Source of the DNA: Paenibacillus sp.
Lineage (GTDB): Bacteria; Bacillota; Bacilli; Paenibacillales; Paenibacillaceae
NCBI GenBank assembly: GCA_029256665.1
Contig: JAQSXN010000244.1
Coordinates: 1-6,302 of the forward strand
Direction: 5' to 3'
DNA length: 6,302 nucleotides
Position 1 is the stretch's first letter, and each line of letters starts with the position of its first letter. Below the pieces are notes generated by a model that saw nothing but the letters and a program-made list of their open reading frames with translations, was not told the origin of the DNA and searched no databases. The translations under genes and the position numbers were made by a program. Positions 1 to 5,860 of this stretch are shown piece after piece.

Positions 1-2
1 CT

Positions 3-137
3 ACAGAACCTACGCCTACGCCAACATCTACAGAACCTACGCCTACGCCAACATCTACAGAACCTACGACTACGCCAACATCTACAGAACCTACTCCTAC
101 GCCATCATCTACAGAACCAACTCCTACGCCAACGCCT
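3..137 (+). repeat. 27-bp in-frame tandem repeat array (nine-residue TEPTPTPTS units)
   Basis: Five consecutive 27-bp units start at 3, 30, 57, 84 and 111. Units 1 and 2 are identical. Unit 3 carries one change (cct to act, P to T). Units 4 and 5 diverge further, and unit 5 ends in TP rather than TS. The bases before position 3 fit a further unit, so the array continues beyond the left edge. Near-identity at the outer end with decay toward the C-terminal end suggests recent unit duplication; copy number is likely to vary between strains. Confidence 0.92.
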
Positions 138-464
138 AACGAGCCAACTACACCGCCAAGCGATCCGACACCAACTCCATCGCCATCCGACGACCCTAGC
201 CCATCGCCGGAAGTAACGCCGTCGGAATCGCAGCCTCCATCGCCGGAACCGTCTCCATCGGAGATCATCATCATAGAGGAAGAAGAGATTCCGCGCGGCG
301 GGCCTGACGAGGAAGTTGACCAGTCTACGGACGAAGTCGTCCCGAATGTCGATACCCTGCCGAAAACGGGCGAAGCCAGTCCAATCCCCTATTACTTGTT
401 GGGCAGCTTTATGGCCGTATCCGGATTAATCACCTTGAGATCTCGCCATCGCCAGAATAAATAA
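3..464 (+). CDS. LPXTG cell-wall-anchored surface protein, C-terminal part (5' end outside window)
   Basis: The open frame runs in from the left edge and ends at TAA (462-464), giving 153 visible residues. Residues 1-45 are five tandem copies of a nine-residue unit of the type TEPTPTPTS. A Pro/Ser/Thr-rich stretch follows to about residue 82 (SDPTPTPSPSDDPSPSPEV and similar), then an acidic stretch (EIIIIEEEEIPRGG). The end is a typical sortase sorting signal: LPKTG at residues 119-123 (bases 357-371), a hydrophobic segment (YYLLGSFMAVSGLITL) and a basic tail (RSRHRQNK). By the known family rule, sortase cuts between T and G and links the protein to the peptidoglycan; the Pro/Thr-rich part would act as an extended wall-spanning stalk. 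The N-terminal functional domain is off the window, so the role is unknown. No sortase gene is present here. Confidence 0.9.
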   Translation, partial: TEPTPTPTSTEPTPTPTSTEPTTTPTSTEPTPTPSSTEPTPTPTPNEPTTPPSDPTPTPSPSDDPSPSPEVTPSESQPPSPEPSPSEIIIIEEEEIPRGGPDEEVDQSTDEVVPNVDTLPKTGEASPIPYYLLGSFMAVSGLITLRSRHRQNK

Positions 465-473
465 CCTTAAGTA

Positions 474-512
474 AGAAGCGCCGCCCTGATAAAGGACGGC
501 GCTTCTCTTTTT
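474..512 (+). terminator. Rho-independent terminator of the LPXTG gene
   Basis: A perfect 10-bp stem (AGAAGCGCCG at 474-483 with CGGCGCTTCT at 497-506) is followed by CTTTTT. It lies 9 bp after the stop codon of the LPXTG gene and points the same way. Confidence 0.92.
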
Positions 513-516
513 GCGC

Positions 517-559
517 AAAAAAAAGCCCAAAACCCGCTCGACGCGGATTCAAGGCTTTT
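517..559 (-). terminator. Rho-independent terminator of degSU
   Basis: On the minus strand AAAAGCC (559-553) pairs with GGCTTTT (527-521) and an inner CCGC pairs with GCGG (546-543 with 537-534). The stretch between them can pair with G-U wobbles. A run of T residues follows (plus-strand A at 517-524). It lies 22 bp beyond the degU stop. The plus-strand reading also ends in TTTT, so it may help insulate the convergent genes in both directions. Confidence 0.88.
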
Positions 560-581
560 ATCGCTATCGCTTTCACTCCAT

Positions 582-1304
582 CTACAGCGTTACCCAACCA
601 AACTTGATGGAATTGATAACCGCTTGCGTGCGGTCGTCGACTTCCATCTTCTGCAGGATGCTGCTGACATGGTTTTTGACGGTTTTCTCGCTGATGAAGA
701 GGAACTCCCCGATCATCTTGTTGCTCTTGCCCTCGGCCATGAGACGAAGGACCTCCGCCTCGCGGCGAGTCAACGGGCTTTCTTCGGATGCATGGTACTT
801 CACGCCTGCTTCCTTGGCAGCCGCAGCCCCCGTGGCAACGCCCATCTCGTCCAAATACGTCATGCGGCGCAACTGATTGATCAGCTTGCCCGTGACTTTA
901 GGATGGATGTACGAATACCCTTGCTGCACGGAGCGGATCGCGTTAATAAGCGATTCTGCCTCCATGTCTTTAAGCAAATAACCCGTCGCGCCCTTGCGAA
1001 GGGTTTCGAATACGTAGCTTTCGTCGTCATGAATGGACAAAATAATAACCTTAACATCAGGAAACATCGACTTTAGACGTTCCGTCGTAACGACACCCGT
1101 CTCGATGGGCATATTAATGTCCATGAGCACGATCTCCGGCAAAGTGTGATTGCAGAACTCCATGACCTGGATGCCGTCTCCGCATTCGCCGATGACCTCT
1201 AGGTCGTTCTCCATATTAAGAATACGCTTTAAACCTTCGCGAAACAGCTGATGGTCATCAGCCAATAAAATTTTGATCTTGCCGTTAGCTGTGGTCTGAT
1301 TCAT
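582..1304 (-). CDS. degU: DegU-type response regulator (NarL/FixJ family)
   Basis: A 240-residue cytoplasmic DNA-binding response regulator, partner of the kinase encoded just upstream. The receiver domain (about residues 9-126) has the acidic pair D16/D17 in LLADDH, the phosphoacceptor D62 in LMDINMP, S90 and K112. The C-terminal LuxR/NarL-type helix-turn-helix (about 175-235) contains [18 protein letters not shown] and recognition helix [13 protein letters not shown], very close to Bacillus DegU. Length is slightly above the roughly 229 residues of Bacillus DegU, and the linker carries an Ala-rich stretch ([11 protein letters not shown]) not present there. The start chosen is ATG at 1304-1302, because AAGGAG (1320-1315) stands 10 nt upstream; an in-frame TTG at 1313 would be only 1 nt from that site. 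The gene overlaps the end of degS by 20 bp, which suggests translational coupling. In Bacillus, DegU~P controls exoenzymes, motility, competence and biofilm; targets here are not known. Confidence 0.95.
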   Translation of the reverse strand: MNQTTANGKIKILLADDHQLFREGLKRILNMENDLEVIGECGDGIQVMEFCNHTLPEIVLMDINMPIETGVVTTERLKSMFPDVKVIILSIHDDESYVFETLRKGATGYLLKDMEAESLINAIRSVQQGYSYIHPKVTGKLINQLRRMTYLDEMGVATGAAAAKEAGVKYHASEESPLTRREAEVLRLMAEGKSNKMIGEFLFISEKTVKNHVSSILQKMEVDDRTQAVINSIKFGWVTL

Positions 1305-2472
1305 TAGTCTCAATCTCCTTTCTATGTTCGGAAGTCGTAGGAATATCTATTACAATCTTCGTGCCTTGTCCCGGATTTGAGTCTATATCCAACCTTCCTT
1401 CGATCAGCTCCACCCGTTCCCTCATGCCGACTAGGCCAAAATGCGCATTGCGCGTGGGCGGTTGGTTGATACTTTCTAGACGGAAACCTACTCCGTTATC
1501 TTGTATAGTAAGCGTTATAACCTGAGGCTTAAAGCAGATTTCGAGGGAAACATGAGAAGCGCCTGCATGCTTGAGCACGTTGGAGAACGCCTCTTGGACC
1601 ATGCGGTAAATGGCGGCTTCCATGGCCGACGGCAATCGAATTTCCTTGCCGATCAGATCGAATTTGGTATGGACCCTCGCTTTTTCCTCGAAGTCCTGGG
1701 CGAACTTCCTTAGCGTCGGGATTAGACCGAGATCGTCTAGAGCCATAGGACGAAGATTAAAGATGATTTTGCGAATTTCCTCCAGACCGGAGCGGACCTG
1801 ACCTTTCAGATCGACTAACTCGTCTTGCACCAGCTCGAATTGCCCCTTAATGAGCATACGCTCGGCAATTTCGGTTCGAAGCACGATATTCGCAAGCGAC
1901 TGCGCGGGGCCGTCGTGAATTTCCCTTGCGATTCTCTTGCGCTCCTCCTCTTGGGCCAAAATAATCTTAAGACCCAGCAGCTGCCTGGTTTTGGCCGACT
2001 CTATAATCCGCGTCACTTGATTCAGATCGCCGGACAAATATTCAAGCACGACGTTCATCTGCGAAGCAATCATCTCGGCCCGCTCTACGGATTTCTCCAC
2101 GTTTCGGACCCGCTTCTGCAAATCGTCGCGGCGGGACTTCAAATAGTTTTCTTTCTCGCGATAGACCATCAAATCCAGTTGGATCTGAGTCGCTTTCTCG
2201 TAAGCGGATTTGATGTCTTCTTCCTTATATCGCACGAAATCCCGGCTGACCTCGGTTAATCGTATCCGGGCAAGCCGATATTCCTGCTCCAGCCTATCGA
2301 CCTTATCGATCGTGCGAATCGTTTCTTGGAGCACCTGCTCCAGCTCCTGCTCGAGCGCTTCCAGCTCGGACCGGGCGGATTCGCATATTTCGTAAATTTG
2401 GTACTTGCTGTCTTCCATCACCTTGATGGCATTGGATATGACTCTGTTGATGTCGACTGTCAGGTGATCCAC
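1285..2472 (-). CDS. degS: DegS-type cytoplasmic sensor histidine kinase
   Basis: A 395-residue kinase (Bacillus DegS about 385) that phosphorylates and dephosphorylates DegU. There is no membrane segment or signal peptide, so it is a soluble sensor as in Bacillus. Residues about 10-165 are highly charged and helical, matching the DegS sensor coiled coil (LEQEYRLARIRLTEVSRDF). The HisKA_3 dimerisation region has EEERKRIAREIHDGPAQSL with phosphoacceptor His186, then RPMALDDLGLIPTLRK (241-256). The ATPase domain has the N box QEAFSNVLKHAG (N298), the G1 box DNGVGF (325-330) and the G2 region HFGLVGMRERV with GQGT (368-371). All catalytic motifs are intact. The start is GTG at 2472, with AAGGGAG (2491-2485) 12 nt upstream, slightly long spacing. 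The only alternative upstream ATG (2480) is out of frame. An in-frame stop lies upstream at 2499, so no longer protein is possible. Confidence 0.95.
   Translation of the reverse strand: MDHLTVDINRVISNAIKVMEDSKYQIYEICESARSELEALEQELEQVLQETIRTIDKVDRLEQEYRLARIRLTEVSRDFVRYKEEDIKSAYEKATQIQLDLMVYREKENYLKSRRDDLQKRVRNVEKSVERAEMIASQMNVVLEYLSGDLNQVTRIIESAKTRQLLGLKIILAQEEERKRIAREIHDGPAQSLANIVLRTEIAERMLIKGQFELVQDELVDLKGQVRSGLEEIRKIIFNLRPMALDDLGLIPTLRKFAQDFEEKARVHTKFDLIGKEIRLPSAMEAAIYRMVQEAFSNVLKHAGASHVSLEICFKPQVITLTIQDNGVGFRLESINQPPTRNAHFGLVGMRERVELIEGRLDIDSNPGQGTKIVIDIPTTSEHRKEIETNESDHS
1315..1320 (-). promoter_or_regulatory. degU ribosome binding site
   Basis: AAGGAG on the minus strand lies inside the last codons of degS region upstream of degU, 10 nt before ATG 1304. 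It decides the degU start against the in-frame TTG at 1313, which sits almost on top of it. Confidence 0.8.
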
Positions 2473-2484
2473 GGCAGCATGGCA

Positions 2485-2491
2485 CTCCCTT
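2485..2491 (-). promoter_or_regulatory. degS ribosome binding site
   Basis: AAGGGAG on the minus strand is 12 nt before the GTG start at 2472. The spacing is longer than the usual 6-10 nt and the start is GTG, so degS translation initiation may be moderate. Confidence 0.65.
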
Positions 2492-2503
2492 ATCCCTTAA
2501 AGA

Positions 2504-2525
2504 GGTTGTTCAAAAACTCCGCTTC
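2504..2525 (+). repeat. 22-bp direct repeat, copy 1
   Basis: This copy starts GGTTGTTCAAAAACTC and is identical over 22 bp to 2685-2706. It forms the left end of the MITE-like element, only 32 bp upstream of the degS start. Confidence 0.85.
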
Positions 2526-2684
2526 CCATTACGAAGTATCTCGAGAAGTGGATTCGACGTCGAATATGGAATGCAGCCGAACCTTCCGGTACTCACGTAG
2601 CGCTGCTACGCTCCGTTCCTCAGTTTCTAGCTGCCCTCCATCTTCTCGGTACTGAGAACCGAACTTTTTGAACTTTCATTTAAT
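2504..2684. repeat. MITE-like hairpin-rich repeat element upstream of degS
   Basis: A noncoding block of about 166-180 bp with 9-bp perfect terminal inverted repeats, GTTCAAAAA (2508-2516) and TTTTTGAAC (2665-2673). Inside is a nested fold: CGAGAAG (2542-2548) with CTTCTCG (2642-2648), ATGGA (2566-2570) with TCCAT (2637-2641), GCAGC (2573-2577) with GCTGC (2630-2634), and a tip hairpin CGTAGC/GCTACG (2596-2610). A separate 14-bp palindrome ATTCGACGTCGAAT lies at 2552-2565. The left-end sequence occurs again at 2685-2706. There is no convincing ORF, so it would have to be mobilised in trans if mobile. The exact ends are uncertain and I saw no clear target-site duplication. It lies in the probable leader of degS. 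It could instead be a structured RNA or REP-like sequence. Confidence 0.6.
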
Positions 2685-2706
2685 GGTTGTTCAAAAACTC
2701 CGCTTC
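2685..2706 (+). repeat. 22-bp direct repeat, copy 2 (partial second element end)
   Basis: Identical over 22 bp to 2504-2525 and in the same orientation, 181 bp apart. Beyond 2706 the two copies diverge, so this is either the remnant of a second element or a flanking repeat that brackets the complete one. Confidence 0.85.
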
Positions 2707-2721
2707 TCAAAAATCCAATAC

Positions 2722-2733
2722 GGATTATAATCC
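2722..2733 (-). promoter_or_regulatory. Palindromic TATAAT, candidate -10 of a degS promoter
   Basis: GGATTATAATCC is a perfect 12-bp palindrome and puts a consensus TATAAT on both strands (minus strand at 2729-2724). No good -35 is visible on either strand: the minus strand offers only TTTTCA at 15-bp spacing. If used toward degS, the leader would be about 245 nt and would contain the whole MITE-like element. The call rests on the -10 alone. Confidence 0.35.
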
Positions 2734-2752
2734 CCATGTACTATTGAAAATT

Positions 2753-2766
2753 GCGGCCTAGGCCGC
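2753..2766. other. 14-bp GC-rich palindrome (possible weak terminator on minus strand)
   Basis: GCGGCCTAGGCCGC is a perfect palindrome. On the minus strand it is followed by AATTTTC, a short and impure T-tract, so it may be a weak transcription stop after the glycosidase gene. Its core CCTAGG recurs at 2834-2839 inside the neighbouring stem-loop. It could equally be a protein-binding site. Confidence 0.4.
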
Positions 2767-2852
2767 CCTCTCAGGGATGTAGGACGCGCGTACGAGCCGC
2801 GCACTAGACCAGCAGGATACTACATGCTGTTGGCCTAGGTACGCGGCTCGTG
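2766..2852. other. Large nested stem-loop with possible loop-flank pseudoknot
   Basis: Main stem: ACGAGCCGCG (2792-2801) pairs perfectly with CGCGGCTCGT (2842-2851). CTAG (2804-2807) then pairs with CTAG (2835-2838), and CCAGCAG (2809-2815) with CTGTTGG (2827-2833, one G-U). The loop at 2816-2826 contains CTACAT (2820-2825), complementary to ATGTAG at 2777-2782 outside the stem, so a pseudoknot is possible. A small hairpin CCCT-CTC-AGGG lies at 2766-2776. No T-tract follows on either strand, so it is not a simple terminator. The pattern suggests a structured RNA or a DNA-level site. I do not recognise a known riboswitch or ribozyme consensus. The G-U pairs favour a plus-strand RNA slightly, whereas genes on both sides read minus. 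Confidence 0.5.
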
Positions 2853-2909
2853 ACATACGCACTATCTTGTTAGAACTTTGTGAGAATCAGTCACATCCAA
2901 CACGAGCCT

Positions 2910-2924
2910 ATAGGATATTCCTAT
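2910..2924. promoter_or_regulatory. Inverted repeat at a possible transcription start (operator candidate)
   Basis: ATAGGA (2910-2915) and TCCTAT (2919-2924) form a perfect 6-bp inverted repeat around TAT. On the minus strand it lies directly downstream of, and by two bases overlaps, a possible extended -10 (TGGTATGAT, 2931-2923). A regulator bound here would cover the start site. Confidence 0.35.
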
Positions 2925-2953
2925 CATACCACACTATAGCCCCATGGCGTCCA
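2923..2953 (-). promoter_or_regulatory. Candidate extended -10 promoter toward degS
   Basis: TGGTATGAT (2931-2923) matches an extended -10 (TGnTATAAT with one mismatch). A weak -35-like TGGACG (2953-2948) stands 19 bp upstream, longer than ideal. It begins just after the stop codon of the glycosidase gene and would give degS a leader of roughly 440 nt. This is motif matching only. Confidence 0.3.
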
Positions 2954-2955
2954 GC

Positions 2956-5676
2956 CTAATCTATCGTAATTTGTCTTAATTTATCCTCATATTTGACCTT
3001 GAATCCTAGCTTTTCGGAGAATAGCCGGATCGGAATCAACGTTCTCCAATTCTGGACAAACGGGGCGACATCGGACGTATAACGCACGCCGTTCAGCGTA
3101 TAATCCTTTTGTCCCAACGTCATCTCCAGCAGCTGCGAGCCTCTCAGCACGGTAATTTTTCTCGTCTTGTCGTTGAATAGAACCTGCGCTCCCATCGCTT
3201 CCGTTACGAAGCGCAGCGGCACGTAAGTCGAGCCGGCCTGAATGAACGGTTTGGCTTCGAGCGTTGTCGCTTTGCCGTTCACCGTCGCCTTCGTGCTGCC
3301 TACCGTCATCTCGATGGATGCGCGAGTCGGCTCTTTCACGGCGGTTGCCGTCCGCAGTGTCAAATTATCGATCGCGATCGCGCCGACCGGCAGCTTCTCG
3401 ACATCGGCTTGTCCAAGCGTCACGACGTAAACGCGCTTCAGCTTAGCCGGGAAAGCGACTCCGGCAAGATCGATTTTCACGTTTTTCCAGCCTGTCCAAT
3501 TGAGCTCCTTGGCTACGTCCAGCAAATGCGCCTTGCCTGCCGCATCCACGATCTCCGCCCGAACCCAGTTGTTGCTCGTATCGCCATATACGTCCATCGA
3601 CAGCGAAGATGGAGCTCCGGACAAGGTCAGACCATTGCCCAATACGCCATAGGCCGCTCTCGTACCCGTACCGTTCGTGAAATCGTAAGAGATTTGCAGC
3701 GCTTTGCCGCTCTTCTGCTCCGGCAGATCGCTTACGATCTTCACCGAGCCTTTAGTCGTATCCGCCGGCGTCGCTTGCGAGGTTATCAAGTAACGAGCCG
3801 CCTCGAAATCCTCGATTGTTGTCGCCTGCTCGCCTTGAACAAACGGCACCATCGTGCCGTAGCCGTCATAACGCGCGATCGCATAGCCTGTCGTCGAGTC
3901 CGGCAGCAATCCGTTTACCGTTACCGCTCCGTCTTTGTATTCGCCTTCGAAGCCGACGAATTCCCAGACGAACGAATCGCCGGTCAAGTTATACGTGCTT
4001 CCGTTTTTGAGTTTGACCGTGATCGGCACTTGCAAGCTGGAGCCTTTGGTCAGCATGCCCGCTGATGCGTTAATGCGCATGGAGGCAATCTGCTCTTGAC
4101 CGATGACCTCTATATCGTAGCTCGCCGTGACGTCTCCCGACTTGACCGTTAGTTTTGTTTTGCCGATCTTCGAAGCGGTAAACACGTTGCCGGCAAACGT
4201 TCCAACCGCGGCCGATGAACTCCACGCTTGAGAGGATGGATCCGTAGCCAGCGGGTTATAATACGTATCGTACCCGCTAGTCGAATAGGTCGTGCTCTGT
4301 CCAAGCAGCATAATGTTCGGGCCCTTCACGGACATGCCCTTCAGCTTGCCTTGCGGCGCGTTCGTAAAGACGCCGATGCCGTTCGACACCGCGCGCTGAG
4401 AAGACTCTTGCGTCGAATGCGCAAGCTGCAGCGACGTGCTGCCAAGCGGACGCTCCGTCATCGTCGTGGAGCCGCCGCCGTCGAGATTAATCCCTTTCTG
4501 AATGCCTAGCTGTACCATTACCTGCTGCAATTCCTTTAGGCTAAGTCCCGTATTGCTGCCCGATTTCTCTGCTGTAATCAAATAGACCTTCGTCCCGTCC
4601 TTCGAATAGCCGATGCCGGATCTCGACGTGTAGGAGTTGCCGCTTACGCCCGCGATGTCCCGCGAAAACGCCGAAGCCGCCCCATTGTCCACGAGCAGCG
4701 TGTGGCCACCGACGAGCATCGAGAACGTCGTCGGATCCACCTTGGCGCCAAGCGTTTTGGACGACAGCGCATAATCCGCCGTAACCGCGTCTCCCACCTT
4801 CAGATTTTCCTGAATGAACTTAGCCGCATCTCCCTGACCCGCGCGCAAAATATACCCATTCTCCGGTATAGGAGTCGTGATCGCTTCGTTGACCTTCGTT
4901 TCCGCAACGACTCCGTCGATTACGAGTGCCTCGGTAGGCTTCGTCGCCGAATTCATCGGACGCTCCGCCCCGCCCCAAGAGCTGGTGTAGATGTACATCT
5001 TGTTCGCGTGGCTATACGTGAAGCCGGCATCCTCCGGGTAGTAAGCAGACTTATTCAGACCCTCCAGCTCGAACGCGCTGCCGTTCGCGGCCGTAACCGT
5101 CCCGGTGAACGAATAAGAATCGATGACCGGTTTGCGGTCCTTTGTCAGCGCGAAAGCGTACATCCCCTTCAGTCTCGACGGACTCGAGGTCAGCACGCCT
5201 CCTTGCACCTGAGCGCCAAGCGGCGCGCCTTCGCTGTTCGACATAATAAAGACATCGCCGTTAATGCCGCCGATTGCCCCGTTTTCTTTGGTCATATTCA
5301 AAATATTATTCCGTTGTCCCACGCTGCCAGACTTGCCGCTCATCGTGTCCAAAGAGACGTACGGATTCGTCAAATCGACCTCGATGACGTGCACCGCGGT
5401 CTGAACGTTCTTATTGCTCCTTGTCGTCGTAAACGTATAGTCCATGCGCTTCGCGCCAGATGTTAAGATGGATTGGGACTTCAGCTTCAGCTGCGTCGCC
5501 GCGCTTGCCTCCGACACCAGCCATGCGCGGAAACTCTCCGGCGCGATCGACGCTACCGGCCCCGCGATCAGTATGCCGCTCATCGCCACGATGATAACCT
5601 TCGTCCCTAAGTGACCTCTCCTCTTCAGCCGTCCGCTGCCATTCAACTTGCCCATTATCTTCTGCAACTCTCCCAT
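2956..5676 (-). CDS. Secreted phosphodiester glycosidase (NAGPA) domain protein with C-terminal stalk domain
   Basis: A 906-residue exported protein. N-terminal signal sequence: basic RLKRRGHLGTK, hydrophobic VIIVAMSGILIAGPVASIA (28-45), possible cleavage near ASA-A (57-60). The NAGPA-type domain covers about 125-437, with hallmark segments GGINGDVF (136-143), RSGIGYSKDGTKVYLITA (352-369), GINLDGGGSTTM (395-406) and RAVSNGIGVF (428-437). An Ig/BIG-like region follows (about 445-525), then a beta-sandwich, carbohydrate-binding-like region (about 625-775), then a two-halved copper-amine-oxidase-N-like 'stalk' domain (about 785-906; STYVPLRFVTEAMGA, RTLIPIRLFSEKLGF). The family enzyme in animals removes GlcNAc from a phosphodiester. 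Bacterial members are thought to act on sugar-1-phosphodiesters of envelope glycans; the substrate here is unknown. Start is uncertain: ATG 5676 has AAAGG directly abutting it, TTG 5667 has AAAGGA 8 nt upstream (better), and ATG 5655 is possible. The stalk domain probably mediates envelope association. The gene ends in TAG and no strong terminator follows. Confidence 0.88.
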   Translation of the reverse strand: MGELQKIMGKLNGSGRLKRRGHLGTKVIIVAMSGILIAGPVASIAPESFRAWLVSEASAATQLKLKSQSILTSGAKRMDYTFTTTRSNKNVQTAVHVIEVDLTNPYVSLDTMSGKSGSVGQRNNILNMTKENGAIGGINGDVFIMSNSEGAPLGAQVQGGVLTSSPSRLKGMYAFALTKDRKPVIDSYSFTGTVTAANGSAFELEGLNKSAYYPEDAGFTYSHANKMYIYTSSWGGAERPMNSATKPTEALVIDGVVAETKVNEAITTPIPENGYILRAGQGDAAKFIQENLKVGDAVTADYALSSKTLGAKVDPTTFSMLVGGHTLLVDNGAASAFSRDIAGVSGNSYTSRSGIGYSKDGTKVYLITAEKSGSNTGLSLKELQQVMVQLGIQKGINLDGGGSTTMTERPLGSTSLQLAHSTQESSQRAVSNGIGVFTNAPQGKLKGMSVKGPNIMLLGQSTTYSTSGYDTYYNPLATDPSSQAWSSSAAVGTFAGNVFTASKIGKTKLTVKSGDVTASYDIEVIGQEQIASMRINASAGMLTKGSSLQVPITVKLKNGSTYNLTGDSFVWEFVGFEGEYKDGAVTVNGLLPDSTTGYAIARYDGYGTMVPFVQGEQATTIEDFEAARYLITSQATPADTTKGSVKIVSDLPEQKSGKALQISYDFTNGTGTRAAYGVLGNGLTLSGAPSSLSMDVYGDTSNNWVRAEIVDAAGKAHLLDVAKELNWTGWKNVKIDLAGVAFPAKLKRVYVVTLGQADVEKLPVGAIAIDNLTLRTATAVKEPTRASIEMTVGSTKATVNGKATTLEAKPFIQAGSTYVPLRFVTEAMGAQVLFNDKTRKITVLRGSQLLEMTLGQKDYTLNGVRYTSDVAPFVQNWRTLIPIRLFSEKLGFKVKYEDKLRQITID

Positions 5677-5683
5677 CCTTTGT

Positions 5684-5700
5684 GTCTATCTATTATAGAC
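5684..5700 (-). promoter_or_regulatory. Candidate -10 and overlapping operator dyad of the glycosidase gene
   Basis: The minus strand reads GTCTATAATAGATAGAC: a perfect 6-bp inverted repeat (GTCTAT/ATAGAC) with a consensus TATAAT (5697-5692) inside it. A convincing -35 was not found 16-18 bp upstream. The start of transcription would fall about 5685, leaving a leader of only 10-20 nt, which agrees better with translation from TTG 5667 than from ATG 5676. The dyad covers the -10 and start site, as expected for repression. Confidence 0.45.
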
Positions 5701-5824
5701 TACAAGAATGGTAGAAAAGTTACGTTTTGGAGCATAAAAGACTACTATCACTTCATCCGTCCTGAAAGATAATGTTAATCTCTTTTGGGGAAATGAGGCT
5801 CCCTATTTGAGACTGTCACTTCGC

Positions 5825-5855
5825 AAAAAAAGCATGGGCGGAATACCGCCCATGC
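5825..5855 (-). terminator. Rho-independent terminator of the SLH gene
   Basis: A perfect 10-bp stem, GCATGGGCGG (5832-5841) and CCGCCCATGC (5846-5855) around a 4-base loop, is followed on the minus strand by seven T residues (plus-strand A at 5825-5831). It separates the SLH gene from the glycosidase gene, so the two are probably not co-transcribed. Confidence 0.93.
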
Positions 5856-5860
5856 CTTGT

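Larger units (their letters stand above)
2473..2955. other. 483-bp gene-free region between the glycosidase gene and degS
   Basis: No ORF here has a ribosome binding site or recognisable protein; the open frames across it are repeat or antisense shadows. It holds, from the degS side, the MITE-like element (2504-2684), a partial second copy (2685-2706), a palindromic TATAAT (2722-2733), a GC-rich palindrome (2753-2766), the nested stem-loop (2766-2852) and a promoter/dyad candidate (2910-2953). No strong terminator follows the glycosidase gene, so some read-through into degSU is possible. Confidence 0.7.

Noticed and set aside
624..1076. 150-codon plus-strand open frame antisense to degU
   Set aside because: Complement of the conserved DegU receiver and HTH coding sequence; no independent evidence.
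1305..1313. TTG at 1313 as the degU start (243 residues)
   Set aside because: Only 1 nt from the AAGGAG site, whereas ATG 1304 is 10 nt away.
2303..2485. 60-codon minus-strand frame starting just upstream of degS
   Set aside because: Overlaps degS out of frame; the AAGGGAG site is explained by degS, whose family match is strong.
2326..2655. 109-codon plus-strand open frame spanning the degS start and the repeat element
   Set aside because: Half is antisense to degS and half is repeat sequence; no ribosome binding site and no family resemblance.
2766..2852. Intrinsic terminator, hammerhead or known riboswitch as explanation for the stem-loop
   Set aside because: No T-tract on either strand; CTGAGAG on the minus strand does not match the hammerhead core CTGANGA; no riboswitch consensus I know fits.
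3409..4065. 218-codon plus-strand open frame antisense to the glycosidase gene
   Set aside because: Same reasons: Arg/His-rich, no ribosome binding site or recognisable domain, and opposite to a convincing CDS.
4702..5466. 254-codon plus-strand open frame antisense to the glycosidase gene
   Set aside because: Arg-rich, low-complexity translation without family resemblance, fully inside a well-supported gene on the other strand; a shadow of GC-biased codons.
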